Origin: Vespula vulgaris
Taxonomy: Eukaryota; Arthropoda; Insecta; Hymenoptera; Vespidae
Direction of reading: 5' to 3'
Length of the DNA: 64,000 bases
NCBI RefSeq assembly: GCF_905475345.1
Contig: NC_066593.1
Span: 222,501-286,500 of the forward strand
Shown: positions 21,464 through 36,000 of the stretch, one piece after another
Numbering within the stretch: position 1 is the stretch's first letter
Layout: every line of letters starts with the position of its first letter
Position numbers and translations under genes: made by a program
Notes under the pieces: generated by a model
What the model was told of the DNA's origin: nothing
The model's input: only the letters and a program-made list of their open reading frames with translations
Database searches by the model: none

Positions 21464-24398
21464 TAATAATCGATTATTTTCGTTTCGAGACGATGCTTGA
21501 GTTTTCGTATCCGAGAATTTCATTGAACAGTTCTTTGGCCGAGGCCGATCCGGCGTCGTCCGTAATAGGCAGGGAAATGTCTGCGGGATGTGGCAGGATA
21601 TGGCAAGTGGAGCTACTCAATTCGCTGAACTGGTCTGGCGTGTGCTACCGCGGAATCGGTCGCAGCTGACGTCGAATGCTTAACGTCGATGTTTTTCCAT
21701 CGTAGATGTTCCTGCGGATCGAGTCAACAACCCTCCTTGTCCCTGCCACCGTACCGCGCAGCCTGCTTCTCCGAGCGGCCGTCCTAGCTCTCGTATCGAG
21801 ACGAACGTCCATAGAAATTAGCCGACGACGATGCATATTAACGCCGACGACGAGAGAATCTTCTTATCGAGACTCGTCGATAAAGTCGTTCGACGAAAGA
21901 TGAATCCGAACGGTACGAAAGGAACTAAAGGTACTCCAAGTACGTTGGAAGGGACGGTCAATGAAATTCCAAGGTACGAAGGAAATAATCGTCGGCGAGG
22001 AGATCGACGCGACATTCCTGGGAGTCGACGAGCGAACGCTCGAGCGAGCGAAAGGAGCTCGAGTCCGCGAAACGAAAGGGACACACCCATGCGTAACGTG
22101 CACTTAGAAGAAAATCTATCCACATCGGTCCCACCGGTGGGACATCCCCTGGATAATTCTCCCCCTCCAAACTGTAATTAATCCGCGACAGGGTACATTC
22201 CGGCTCCTTTATATAGCTACGCATCCTGCAATGGTGCTTCCTGTAAAAGGTACGTTTATCGAGTATTTAGCCGTTCGCCACGGACTCGTCTACGTGCCGG
22301 TAATGAGAAAGTGCATTGCCCATCTCGCACGGCTACGTGACTCTCCTAAAGCATCGATATCCGCCGTTTTTTCCTTCCAAACGCATCTCTAATCGCTGTT
22401 AGAAACGATTCTCGAGGATGAAAAACGAGATACGACGTTTCTTTCTACGAACGTGGAACTTTTCGAGGGACGAGAAGTATTTCAACGGCATTACCATTTC
22501 TTTATCCTCGATCGCGTGTACGTTCGGGCGCAATTACTAACGTAAACTTTTAATTAAAGCAAGGGTCGGTAAGGATCGGTTTGTAAAAGCGAGCTCTAGA
22601 ATTTCCTGGCAAAGTATTCGAAACGATCGGTATTTCGACGCGTGTACCGCGAGAGACTGCGCAAGTGCGCGCGGAACGCTTCCTATGCTTTCTGTTATCC
22701 TTCCACCGTCGCATGCGTGCAACCTTTTTCGCGATCTCGATAATCCCGAGAATAGTGGTGACGATGGTGGTGGTTATTCTCTGGCTCGCGTGCGTCTCGT
22801 ACGCGTGCCTCGGCGTCTCGTCGAGTCGTCTCTCTCTCTCTCTATCTGCGTGCTCGTGGGATAAATGCACACGACGACCAAGGCGAAAGAATGTCAAATG
22901 ATGATTGGTCATTGCGGTGGCCAATGGGTCCCCGACTCGGCACCGGCGCCGCCTCCTGGTGCAAATCGAGCGCGCAGAATTCGCGATTTCGATCTCCGCG
23001 CCGTTGCGATCGATAGCGCGAGCCGCTCGAGCCTGTCCTGAGATCGAGGGGGAACAAGAGGAGAATGTCGGATTAAAAGTCCCAATAGTCGGATTTATCG
23101 GCCGTCTAATTATTTCGAAGGAAATGCGTGACTTCTCTCGAGACGAGGTAAAGAAAAATAAGAGCTTATTTATGAGAGCTAGACGAATCGAAAGACGGGA
23201 TGGTGCTTTGTCGCGGAGAACGTTAACAAGAAGATCGTCCGACACCGGAATTCGAAGGCTGATAGGATTATACCGTTAACGCGATATCGATTCTCTCGCA
23301 TCTACCGCCGTTCGCAAGCGGCCAAGTGCGACTCTCTGAGAGAGCGTCGATTAGAGCGGGGTATAGGTTTTCGTTCGGAAGAAAATTTGCGAGCGACCCT
23401 TTCTTTTCGGCGAGAAATCGACGAAAGGATCGGACGGAACGTATGCGTTTTGCGATCGAACGGGAGTAAGGAGCAAGGGGCTGAGGAGAAACAAGAGGAA
23501 GGAGAAGAAACGAAGAGTAGGCAGTAGCGGACAGTACGTTCGATACCTCCGCGTTGCTTCTAATACACCGAATGCCGACGCATCGTCGGCGAGATTCTCC
23601 TCCGATCCTGTTTGAGAAGAGACGAGAGCGCGTATACGTGACCGTCATTCAAGATCGCTCGATAAATAATTACCGATAGCTTCCTCTCTTTCTTCCTCTC
23701 CGTCGTTCGAATAGAGCGAGGAGGAGAAGGAGAGGAGGAGGGGGAGGAGGAGGGGGAGGAGGAGGACGGCGACGACGACGACGACGGCGACGAGATGGAC
23801 GTTCGATGACCCGTGCGCGTATCCAACGTACGCTCCATTATACGATCGACGCGATGGTTACGTTACAGCGGCCCGGTATGGACGCTTTTATCGCTTTCCA
23901 CGATGTATTTCCTAAGGGCGAGCATATAAATTTCGCCGATAGGATCTCCCGCGACAAATGAAATTACACGTAGCCCGACAGCGTTACGGCAAGCGTTACC
24001 TCGCGCCAAAGTTCGATCGAACGACGATTCGTGATCTCGTATAATAGATACGTGTGTACCTTTGCTCGCTAGGAGATATTAATTTTCAAAGAGAAAATCA
24101 AATATCACGCAAAGCCAGGAGCAAATTTTGGAAAGAGGAAGGAGATTCGCGTTTAAACTTCGTCACGCCCGTTGCGATCGTAGAAAGTATCCCGAATTTC
24201 TTTAGCCGAAGCCATTCGTTAATCGTTACCCCAAAGGCGGCGCAGTAAATTTAGCCGTCTTATCGACGTTAACACGTTATTTTATTGAGCGAACCAAACG
24301 CGGTAATAAGCCGCAGCCGTAGTCGCTTTGGCTCTCGTAGGTACCCACGTATGTACGTACTTCATATCAGGCTTCACGCTCGAATTCGAGCGTTCCGC

Positions 24399-24424
24399 GT
24401 CCGTCCGTCCGTCCGTCCGTCCGT
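24399..24424. repeat. (CCGT)n array
   Basis: Six copies of GTCC/CCGT; the same unit ends the TTCG array at 46900-46930. Confidence 0.93.
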
Positions 24425-26096
24425 TAAGCACTACCGCCTTTTCCGCGTGAGTTATACACTGGCCGTTGCAAAATGCATTATACCTAGACACGTACGTGCG
24501 TTCGTACGTAGCCACGTAGTCGGTCGCGTTCTTCCACGCTCGCTCGTTCGCTACCTCTTATCTCGATTCGATCGAAGACAAATTGTTTTCGAATTGTTCC
24601 GAATCCGTCACTTTTTTCGCTCGCTCGAAACTCCATTCCTGGATCGATATACCTACGCCTACCTACGATCGCGATTTTCACTTCCATTCTTTGGGAGGAT
24701 TTCCAGCGACCACGGCCGTTCGAGAATCGTTGATAAATAATTACCGATGGTTTGGCGCAGGCAATCCCGAGGAACGGTGTTGTACGGTATTATTCGCGGC
24801 GCCGAACGAAGGCCATTACGTACGTTGGCCACGATAGCGACGTTATACGAGGCAGTATACATCAGGATCGTAGCCGACGCCTAAACGCATAAATTCCCGC
24901 TCGCGACGTCTCGACTATTCTCGCGAGTAGCGCAAACGAGGCGAAATCGCTGCCCATCTAGCTGCTACGTATTATCTCTCCCGCTTTCTCTCTCTCTCTC
25001 TCTCTCTCTTCTTCTCCTTCCGTTTCTCACACCACCGTACGTCTCTCCTCCGATCCGGCCGACCGGTTCGCAGGTCAACGGAGAGAGTCCTTACGAGGCC
25101 GATCTCTTACTATTATCCTTTGCCACAGCTAATTTATGAATGGATTACGAATGGATTATGAATGGATGTGTCTCTAATGGGGTATACTTACCTACGGTGT
25201 TCCTACGGAAAACCGGATTTCGCGAGAACCAACGCTCTCTCCTATCTTCGCTTTTGTTCTCCGCTTCCTTTTTTCGAATCGAATTCTTTTTTCGAGCCGC
25301 TGTTCTCGAAACACGTGAAAGTAACGATCCGTTCTGAGCTCTCTGTGGATAATTGAAAACGACTCTCAAAGTTTGCGTACGTGGATAGCGTATACGCAAT
25401 TAACAAATTGATCGCGGCGAGCGCAATGAGTTCTCGCCAATTTGCATAAGCGACGCCAAGAATATTAATTTTTACGATGGAAATCTCGACGTCACGATTG
25501 AGAGTAGAACGAGATCGGGAGGGAGAGAGAGAGACCTTATCGACGTTCCAGTTGGTTGCGTTTCTTCTTATTACATAAAATCGACAAAGAAGATAAAATC
25601 GCGAATCGCGAATCGCGATCGAAGGAACTTGATCGGTCCTTATCGGCGTTTCTTCTTATCGCGGAAGCCTGTTCGGACATTGACGTACGTCGGTGTAGTC
25701 CGAGAGACTTTTTTTTTAAGTGCCACCTTCGGTGGTGCCGAGAGAGTTTATAATTCGCATCGTCGAGAACGAGCGAGCGAGCGAGAGAGGGGAGGGGGAG
25801 AGGAAAAATGATATCGCCGATAGGACGTCGATGGGCGGTCGAGTCGCATGGTTAGCGGATGAGAGGAGGGTGGGAGGTAGGAGGCCGGAATGATAAACGA
25901 CGGTCGTTCGATCGAATAGGTCGACACGGACGAGCGACCAGGGACTATCCGGCGAGTCGCTCTCCTTCTATATACGTTTCTCCTTTCCTACGTACACTCC
26001 TGTCTTCGTGTCGGTGTCGCGTGTACAGCCTACATATCCATACACATGCAGCCTACGTATCGATACGTGTGCATTTCCGTGCGTGCATTTGTAAGA

Positions 26097-26144
<48 letters not shown>

Positions 26145-26999
26145 CTCCGGCGTAGCACCTTCGTCTATCCGTCTTCCTCGGTTAAAAGCACGAGCTCACG
26201 CTCGTGTAACGCGCTCCGGAAAGTCACGAATGGGTGCGTCGCGTGCGTGTAGACTTTCGGCTCTCCGCACGATACATCGGAATAACAGCTTTTTGCGTCG
26301 GTGCTAACAATTACTAGCGTTTATCTCGTACGGCTCAATAGGTTCTCCTGGCCGAGCGATGCGCCTTGGGAGGCGCGATAGAAGGACGGAAAAAGAGGGA
26401 GAAAGGGGAATGAGAGAGCGACAAAGAAAGAGATAAATAATGCAAAAGGAGCGGATTCCTCGCATTTTATTCACCGCAAAAGTCGGCGCGTTTATCGCGC
26501 CCCGAATGAAAAGATCGCAGTTTCCTTCGATCTCCTCCGTTTCTTCCCTTTCTCCTCTTCCCGGACGTATCCTCTCCGTATCGACTTCGTGCCGGCATCC
26601 AACGTTCGCGTGTACGTTTCAACGGCCTCTTTAAAAATCCCTCGATTTAATGGAAACGAAGCAACGCACGAGACTCTCGTTTCTCCGAACTTTCGACGAA
26701 AGCCGACCGAACGGATCGAAAGGAGACTCCTGTGACGGCGCACGACGAATCCAGCGAGTAGTCGTCCTCGACTTCTCGCAGCAACGTCCGCGCCAGCTGG
26801 ACGAGCGAACGAGAGGCGAGAAAGAGGCAAAAGGAAAATAAGGCGACGGATAGGAGGTAGCGACGTTAAAAGCGAGACGGTTAACGATCCCGCGTAACCG
26901 TCGTTCGCGTCCAACGACGCGCAAACTCTCGGACGGCAACGGTTCACGCGTTTATCTATTCTTCCTCCCGTCTTTTTTCCCTCCCAAAAGTCTTTTCTC

Positions 27000-29900
27000 C
27001 GAGGTTCCCCTTTGGATTTTTCCGCGCGAAACGAGACGTTGCACGTTCGTAGTACCGGTTCGAATAGGAGAACTCGTCTCGTTCCTCCTTCCAAAAATGA
27101 AAGAAGACGGAGACTCGCTCGTGGCCACTGTCCGGTCGATCCGCTTCTTTCTTTCTTTCCTTTTCTTCGCACGGCACCCTCCGTCGAAAGAGGGCAAGGA
27201 GCCACGGTTCTGCTCCTCTTCTGCTTCGCAACGTACGCGTCCGCGTCGTTACTCGAAACGATTCTCTCGTTGGGAACGCTCTTCGAGCTTTTAGAAAGAC
27301 TCCCGCGATCAGGTTTTCGTTCCCACCGTAGGAAGAAGGAACGACGTCGGATCGGCGATGGTCATCCCCAAAGGAAACGTCGTGACTGGACGGAAGAGTA
27401 TTATCGACACCGAGCCGGTGTCTCACACTCACCTTGCAGGCAGGTTGCACGTGAGACAGAAGCCGAGTTTAGGGAGTCGAGTGACCTACGACGATTCCAA
27501 GGGTTCCCTGTCCAGCCCCTATCGTCGCTTATTGTCGCAAAACCGGATTTCTTCGCAGGATGGACAGTTAATGTATGCGGATGGACAACGCGACTAGTGG
27601 ACGAGCGAGCGAGGGAAAGAGAGGGAAAAGGGGTTGCGCCAGCGGACCTTTCCACGAGGGAGGACAACTATCCGTGCGATAGGGCGGAGGATGGTACCGC
27701 TTGAGAAAGGGGAAAGCTCGATCCCGATGACCCACGGAATCCGGAAACTGGCTAAACCGGATCTATTGGTCAGTTTCGCGCGGCTCCCTCTCTCTCCCCC
27801 TTTCGTCGTTGTTACGGGCCAAGTCCAGCTCCTCTTCTTCTTTCTCCCTTTTTCCTCGGACTGCCCTTATCTTTCATCCTTTGTGCCTAAACGATGGCGA
27901 CCTAGCTCTCTGCCCTACGGGTCGTTCGGTTCTCTGCTTCTTCCTTCTCTCACCTGTCCTCAAGCTTCTACCTGTATGGAGCGGTCGTACTGCACGTACG
28001 TACGATCTGCTCCTTACCCGAAATCTCGCCAGGGTGAGAACTGGACGTCGTTGGTACTCTCAGCGAAAGCCTTTCGAGTAGTTTTCAACTTTGACCGTTC
28101 GAATCTTCCTTTTCTTTCGCCTTTTATTCCACGTTCGGTTTTCCCGCTCGTGTTTTATCGGTTGCCAGCCTCTTGTACGCGTCGAAACTTTCGCTTGAAT
28201 TCGATAGTAGCCGCGTAACGGTTCGGAATGCGTTAGAGGATGAGAGATCGTTACGACCATTTCGAGAGCCGTTGAACCGAGTCAAAGCGAAAGAAAGAAT
28301 TGGGTTACGGATGAAAGTACGCGCGAGCGATCGGATCTCGTGAGAGCAGCTCGGTGGACGCCCGTTTTTCTTAATAACTCGGACGATCGCTTCAAATCTT
28401 TTCGCCTAAAGACGGATTCGCTCGGAGAGGAGGAACTCGAGATCTTGCGCAATCCTTTAAAGGTTTATTATCGATCACGGGCTCCTTCGTATTTTACGAA
28501 TCTTCCAAGGCCGTGACATAAAAAGTCGAAGAGGACGTTTCGAAGTCGAGGGGGACCTGAAAGAGTTGAGAAAAAATAAAGAGAAAAAGAAAGGAAAGAG
28601 GAAAAAGGAAAAAGAAAAAAAGAAAAGAAACGCTCGGACGAAAGGCACCTTTGTAAATATTCGGACGTATCTTATCCGACTTCACGGCGAGACTTCATGA
28701 AGGCGCTGGAAATTTTAATCGTTAACGAACGAACGCGCGACCCAGACGCGAAGGGAAAAAGAATATATCGTTCGTGAATGCGTGTTTCTTTCCAGAAAGC
28801 GATACACCCGATAGCGTACCTACATACGTCGCCGATAAAAATAGCACCCACCGTGCAATAAAATTATAATTTTATCGACGGAGTGTCCTTTCCACGGCTA
28901 TCTCGCCAGCGCGGATACGTTTTAATTTATAGCGTCAGACCCTCCATAGACCTTTTTCTACGCGAAAAAAAGCGAAAGAGAGTCGAAGAAAAAGAAGAAA
29001 AAAAAGAAACGATTCCGTCGCGCGCGACAGTCTTGACCTTTCGGCCAAACGATCGATCTCAACGCGCGAGGATCGACGCTTTTTTATTATTTCTTCAAAA
29101 ACATTACCATTTATATCTCCTCGCGCTAGTGCTAACCAGCCAATTCAATTTCCAAGATATCCGTGGAGCCGAGTTTTTAACGCTATTTGAAAAAAAAAAA
29201 AAAATACATAAATAAACAAACAAAACGGAAAGAACGAGAATACGGATAAATTTTCCACTCGCTTAATTATCGTTGAACGTGAAAGCGAAATAGAGACGCG
29301 AGGGGGGAGACCGGAGTAAATCGGGGTGGGAGGAGGAGGAGGAGGAAAAAGTGGAAAAAATTTGAAAGGAGCCTCGACCGAAACGGTCCTCGAGCGTGGC
29401 TCGTTCCATTTAGCTCGGCCGCTTGGTCCTTTTGCGGATTTAATTTATGGACCGATTTTAACGTCTAAAAATACCGCTGCGCATCGTTCGTGGGTCCCGC
29501 CTCGAGAGTTCAGACGGTTCCTGGCCTTTCCAGAATACTTTCTATCTCTCTTTCTTAAGGGAGAAAAAACCGTGAGTAGAATAAGAGACTGCGGGAACGG
29601 AAACTCGCCGTGGATAAAAATCCATTTCCGATCGTAGAGCTGTATAAATTAATGTATATTTATAGATATGGGTGGGTACATAGATGCGTAAAGATCGAAG
29701 CCGCATCGATCGGATCGGGATGGAGGATATCGTAAATCGATGATCCTCTCTGCTCGGCGTCCTGCGAGCCTTGCCGAGGACTTTTCATCGTCTCTTCGTC
29801 GAGATACGCGCCGCGCGCCTATCGGAGTTATAAGCGTTGGTAGAAGCTAAGTATGATTTATCGCTACCGGTTTCTACGTTCGTTCCTCGACAAATGGTCG

Positions 29901-30850
29901 CTTAAAAATTTTCCCTGGATTCTTTTGTCAGATCGCCAGCTCGATTTTGTACGAATCAAAGTCGCGACTAAATTATTTATCTACAGTCCGTAGGAAAAAA
30001 TGGATGGAAAGGAGAAGAAAGTTTTTGCGGATACTCGAGATATTCGTTTTCTTCTCTCCGATACCGACGAGGAGACGTTTACGAATAGAGATTCGAAACG
30101 ATTCGACGCGAGCTCTAGTACAACGCGTTATTAAATCGGTTGTCCGAGCGTCGCGACGTTGACGAGCTCTCTCTCTCTCCCCCTCTCTCTGCAGAGATAT
30201 TAATATACATTAAATGAGTATGTAGAACATTATTTTTGCTCGTGAGCTAATAAACGTCGCTTGTATTCCACGGTAATACTTCTTGTCGGATCAACGATAA
30301 ATAATTTCCTTCCCAACGATACGGCGCCAGTACCGCCGTATCGCATTGTCGCTCGCAAACGATTCCTACTTATTCCCATTTACTTCCTCCCTTATCAACG
30401 ATCGTCCGTTGATTACACGATATTATATCGAGCGATATTACAGCGAGTTTTACTTTTTCATATGCAAATTTTCGAAGCGACTCGATTTTCCAGAAGAGGA
30501 CTTTTGCTCAGTTCTCAACGCGGAGCAAGCGTTTTCTTTTTTTCCCCGACGAGAGAATAAGAAAATAGGGGGAAAAACGAAAAGCTAGTCGATTCGTAGG
30601 AGCCGCTCTAGCGAGGACTCGCAAAATTTGCAATGCTTGGAGCGTTAAGGGGAACTCGTTCCTTTGGAGTCTCCAGTCGTGCAAAAAGCGTTCGAAGCGA
30701 TCTAGCGGAGTACCGATCGATCGATCGATCGATCGATTCTTTTCCTTCGGGACGAAGCACCTGCGACATTCTTCGAGACGGAGGACATGCGAAAGGCAAG
30801 AAAAGAAGGAAAGACGAGACGGAACTGTCTCTCGTCGTTGGGTAAAAACC

Positions 30851-30903
<53 letters not shown>

Positions 30904-33058
30904 CCTTCTCTCTCCTTTGAAAAAGAGTAGAATAAGGAAGGAAAGAATGCACCCTTGGTGCAACTAGTAGTCGGGGATAGGTATATCTAAGCGCGGCTAG
31001 ATTCGATTCGACTCGATCCGATAATTCATCCTCGCTCGACGTTTTAACCCGAGCATAGCGGATTATTATTAAAGCGCCGGAAAATATATTAGCCGTCTAG
31101 CGAGAGCGCGGGATACGGAAAAGGCGATAATGGTATCGCAGCCACCGTCGACGACCAAGACGAAAACTAGCACGACTAGGACGACGCACGGACGTACGCG
31201 CGTACGTAAGCGTGCATCGAAGGAAGGTGGAGCTTGCACCACGAATGGTTATGCGTTATGATTTACGTTCGCTCGCATTGGTCGTCGATGCGTCCGGAGT
31301 CGACGTTTTCTCTCTCTCTCTCTCTCTCTCTCTCTAGATCCTCTATCGAGCGCACGTGTATCTTTCCCTTCGTTCGCATGTGTGCACGCGTGACGGCTTA
31401 CCAACGTTCTCGATATCGCGATAAGTTGTCACTGGATTCAGCTACCAGAAGAGATCACCGGTATTACCGATCCTACGTTCGCCGACGATGCTTCGCTACG
31501 ATAGAAAGAGAGAAAGAGAAAAAGCCACTTATGGCGTACTTTCGTATATTCGATCGTTATTGCCGTGACTATCGACGATGGTCGAGCCATTGAATGGAGC
31601 TCGTTTTAATAGAACCGGTGAATGCGTTTTGCGTCCGCCGTTAAGGAATCGCGATAATGAATGACGTTCGTCAGGGCGCGTCGGATCGGCTTGGCCAGAT
31701 TCCCGTTTTGCTCGAGCTCGACTGAAAGTGGGATTTGGAAAGCTTCTTCCATGGTCTCTCGTTGGATAGAATCGTTGCCGAGTCTTGGAAGTAATCCAAG
31801 TTTCATAGCTCAGTAAACTCGTCGAGGAAAATATGATAATCGACGAGTAGCGAGTAGGAGCGGCAATCTCCTTGGCGGATAGAAGACGTTCGAAAGGGAT
31901 ACGAGCGGATAAGATCGAAAAGAACGAAGGAGGAAGCTTTTCTGGTTATCTCGACGCATGCCACGGGGTGCAGAAACGTCCGAGCTCGGCACTGCTCGTT
32001 TACATGGAGACGCTCGCGCGCGTGCACCTACCTTACCGAGACAGCTACGAATACGTCTGCCTCCGTTAAATTCCCCTTACTATCTTACTCGACCCTGATG
32101 CTTGCATCCGCAACCGATAGCGCTGCATCGAGATACGAGCGGAGATGCGCGAGGCTCGTTCGAATTTTGCAATGCAGATCCGACGAGCGCGATAGGACAA
32201 ATCGACGACGAGGAAGGGGATACGCTTTCGTTGCTCGCGGCGAAATCGCGGAAGCAAGCTTTTCTTCTCCGACTGTTATGTACGTACATACGCGTGTGTA
32301 TATCTTTTTTCTTTTTCTTTTCCTTTACGACGTTGCTACGCGTCTTAGCCGTACCTACGTACAATGGAACATCTCGTAGTTATCGTATTTCAGACGCCGC
32401 GGACGAGAACGATGCCCCTACCCCGAGAGAGACGCGACGCACGCGTAACTTTCCGCAGGAGACGGATTCGCGGAATCGATATTTAGATTAGTCGGCCAAC
32501 GAGAGGACCGTTCACGACGACGGACCTCGTCGAGCTATAGACGTAATATATTTTTATTATCGATTACTCGCGTTACTCTCGCGTTATCGGTCGTGCGCTC
32601 TTGGTGGACATTAAGATGCGTCGCGCGGCCGGCTCGTCGTCGGGCCACTCGATTTTCTTACTCGTTTCTCTTTTTTGCCTTTCTTCCTCGTTTCTTCTAG
32701 CTCTTCAGAAAAGTGATTCTCGAGATAACGACGAGACGAGCCGAATGGATTCTCTCGCTACGCTCGGAATATAGACGCAAATGTCCTCCACTCGATCGTT
32801 AGGTCTCGGCATATTCTATGGTCGATCCCTTCTCTCTTCCTCTTCTCCCTTTCCTCGAAAGGGCTCGATCCCATGGCATTGATATTCAGATTTCGTTCCT
32901 GCTTTTGCTTCGAAGGAGAAAGACATCCAGAGAAACCGGTATAATTTAATCAATTATTTTTACTACTCTTCTCGCGAAAATGATCTTCTTCGTCTTCCTC
33001 GACGACGAGTCGTTTCTATGTCTTTCGCGATAGCGAGAGAGAGGGGGAGGGAGGGCAG

Positions 33059-33097
<39 letters not shown>

Positions 33098-36000
33098 GTT
33101 TATAATTTAAGGTTTCAACCCATGCGAAACGCTTTTTACGAAGCACGTACGTAGGTACGCCGATACACGCAGGTACGTGTAAACGTGTAAGCGCGCCACG
33201 GAGCTTCGCTACGGATCACTTCGTCGCGAGTTTATACCTTGTAACGTAAGCGTTGCAAGAAAGACTTTCGAATAACTTCATTCCATTTACGTCGAGGAGC
33301 AGGCTTATAATTTTCCGATCCGCGTGCGCGCGACCCAAGGATAATCCTACGGCGCGGCGTAGGATTTTCTTTGTCAAAAAATTTGTCGCGAGAGCGGAGA
33401 CGCGGCGTACAAAGTTGCAACCACGGCGAGCGCGTCCGCGCGTCCGCGCGTCCGAAAGGATCATAGATTATCGGTGCTTAATCAGCGACCGGTTCGTCGC
33501 GGGAGTCCCGGAACGAGCTTACACCGAGTACAAACTCCTCGCACAAGGTTCTCTTCTATTTGCGGAATGGTCGAAGGAGTTCATAAAACACGCGCCGTAC
33601 CGTGAAATCGAGCGGGCATACGCGCGTAAATCACGACGCGCGCGTTCCAAGCTCGCCCTCGGTGATTGCGATTTCTCCTATACAGCGGAACAATAAACAT
33701 CGACGCGACGGCGATAAGGTAGTTGAGGAAGATTGACGTTGCGGTCGATAAAACGGACATGGCTGTAAGCGTTTTACGTCCTTTTTCATTTTTCAACTCT
33801 TTTTTTCCTCTCGATAGAACCGATTCGTTGGCGTATTCGCATTTGATAACGCGTGCACGCAAACTATCGCTCGAAGGCCTCGTTACGTAAGAGAGACTCA
33901 ATTTTGGTTCCGGTTGGGTTCATCGAGGAAAAGTCGGTCCGACTGGAATAATTTCGAATCGATTTTTCTCACCTTCTCTCGCTCTTTTTACTAATCGAGA
34001 GAGCAGGACACGCGAACGCTCTTGTTTACACCGGTCGCGTTCAACGATCCATAAATTGTCGTTCGATGAACGGGCGAGCACTCGCGCAGGGAGTAGGTGG
34101 GACGGAGGGAGCGTACGCCATCCGAGCGATTACTATTGGCGGAATAATTATGATCGGTAGCCTGTTTCGCAGAAAGCCGTCCCGTACGAAACGTCTCGCA
34201 TGCCTGATCGTAATTAATAATGTAAAAGCCGACCACAAAGCTATCACGTCGCAACCCGAGGCTATACGGAATTGCGGCTCGTTGATAAGCCAATAGGAAA
34301 TGTCTTTAAAGCCTGTATAGAGTACCATACACCGGCATTTACATACACCGAGCTACGAAGCAGGATTCGTCCGTTTCCATTTTTATTACCTTTCTTTCGA
34401 TCGTTCGTAAGTACTCGTTCTATTTGGATAAAACAACGAGCGAAGTATGAGAAAAATAGCGAAAGTAAAATCGAGCGACACGAGGCACGAGTGAAATATC
34501 GACGTCGCTTTGATATAATTTTATCGAGAGATATCGCCGACTTTATTACATGTCCTTTTCTTCTCGTTATGCCTACCGCTTTTTTTTACGCAAATAGATA
34601 CGTACTTTCTTTCGCGATGTTCCACGCGAACTTGACGGCGCCACTTTCAGACGCTTCTTCATCTTTTTGCCAAGTGCCCCCCATCCTTTTTCTGCGTCCC
34701 TTCTATTGCCCTAGGACGTGCACGACGACGACGACGACGAGGAGGAAAAAGAGAAAGACGGAACGACTCTCGGGCGCCGGAGAGTCGATCGCTGCGATTA
34801 CCTTCTTTCTGGTCCTCCGCGTTACGCGTCCACCTCCTTCCCTTACGCCTAGGATACGCCGAGATAATATTTCCTGTAACCGTATAACAGATTTACGAGC
34901 GCGCAAAGAGCTTTGGAAAACGGCTGGTGCGCTCGTACGTTTACGCACGCCGTGTTGAAAGAAACGATATCGACTGCGTTCGCGAGAGATTAAAGGCGAC
35001 GACGCGCAAACTCACGTAAAATTATATCCTAACAATTAAGATATAAATCAAGAGATACCTATTAAATTTCGTATCTTCCGAACGGAGAAAAATGGAAATA
35101 GGAAATATCAACTACCCAACGTTAATTTATTTACGTGCGGTTATATTTGCCGCGATCGTAACGTTTCCATCCCTTTCGTTCGCTTCTCTTTCGTGTTCTT
35201 CTTTTTCCTTCGTCTTGATCTCGTCGATCTCTTCGTCCTCGCGAGATCTCTTGCTCGCACTCGGTCGAATTTTTCGTCGAGTTCCGCGTCGCGGTCGTAC
35301 GAAACGCGTTGGTTACTGCTCGGTTACAGAATTTCCAAAAATCCGATCGGCGAGACAAACGATCTCGAGAACCGCTCGCGATCGAGGGAAAGAGACCGAG
35401 AGAGTACTTGCTCGTATCCGTAGGAGCGCGTAAGACGCAACCGGTGGAATTAATGGTTACTCGTTCGGTCGTTTTATTCGTAGGCCGAGCGAAACATCGT
35501 ACTTAACCGCGAACCTTTTTTCCCCGCGACAATTTTCATATCTATTCGAGGCGCGCCACGCATGCATATGGAAAATGCTCGTAGATCGCGTCAATAAATA
35601 TCGCCGATAATAACCGCGAATTCTGTAGACGCGTATCAACGGAGAATCCGGTTTTAAAGGGAAGGGCTATTACCTAAGAGTAATCGCGAGCAACCGGCCA
35701 ATTTCGATCGGAAGGAGCAGGAAGAGGTACTACTCGCTTAAGGATTATCCCCTGGAAATTCGGTCGAACGAAAGGCTTCGGCGAATACCTACTTCGTGTT
35801 ACTCAACGTTGCGTCGTTACGAGAGGTATAATAAAAGAGCGTAGCTGAAAAACGAAGAAGAAAGGACGAGGAGAAAGACGGGGAGAAGGAAGGAAAAATA
35901 AAAAGGGAATAAGTTGTTGGGAACGAGCGTCGTGGAATGTACGTCGTCTCTCGTAGGTACGAAGGAGGCGACGAAAAAGTCGCGCGGTCTATGTATGCGT

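Larger units (their letters stand above)
19000..27000. other. Intergenic or intronic sequence, no gene seen
   Basis: Unique GC-moderate, CpG-rich DNA with scattered arrays: GA at 20078-20104, GAGC at 20758-20790, ACCT at 21423-21463, GGA at 23716-23765, CCGT at 24399-24424, CT at 26100-26142. A 17-base word recurs at 23661 and 24732. Segment 22900-22935 carries an ATTGG and a CCAAT (CCAAT-box type) in opposite orientation. Open frames up to 250 codons exist on both strands at the same places (for example 20349-21101), which argues that they are compositional. Confidence 0.7.

Noticed and set aside
26492..27704. Overlapping 237- and 230-codon frames on opposite strands
   Set aside because: No recognisable motif, both strands open, CpG-rich composition with few stops; no consistent splice boundaries.
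29188..29225. A-rich run as a retroposon tail
   Set aside because: No recognisable retroposon body or target duplication next to it.
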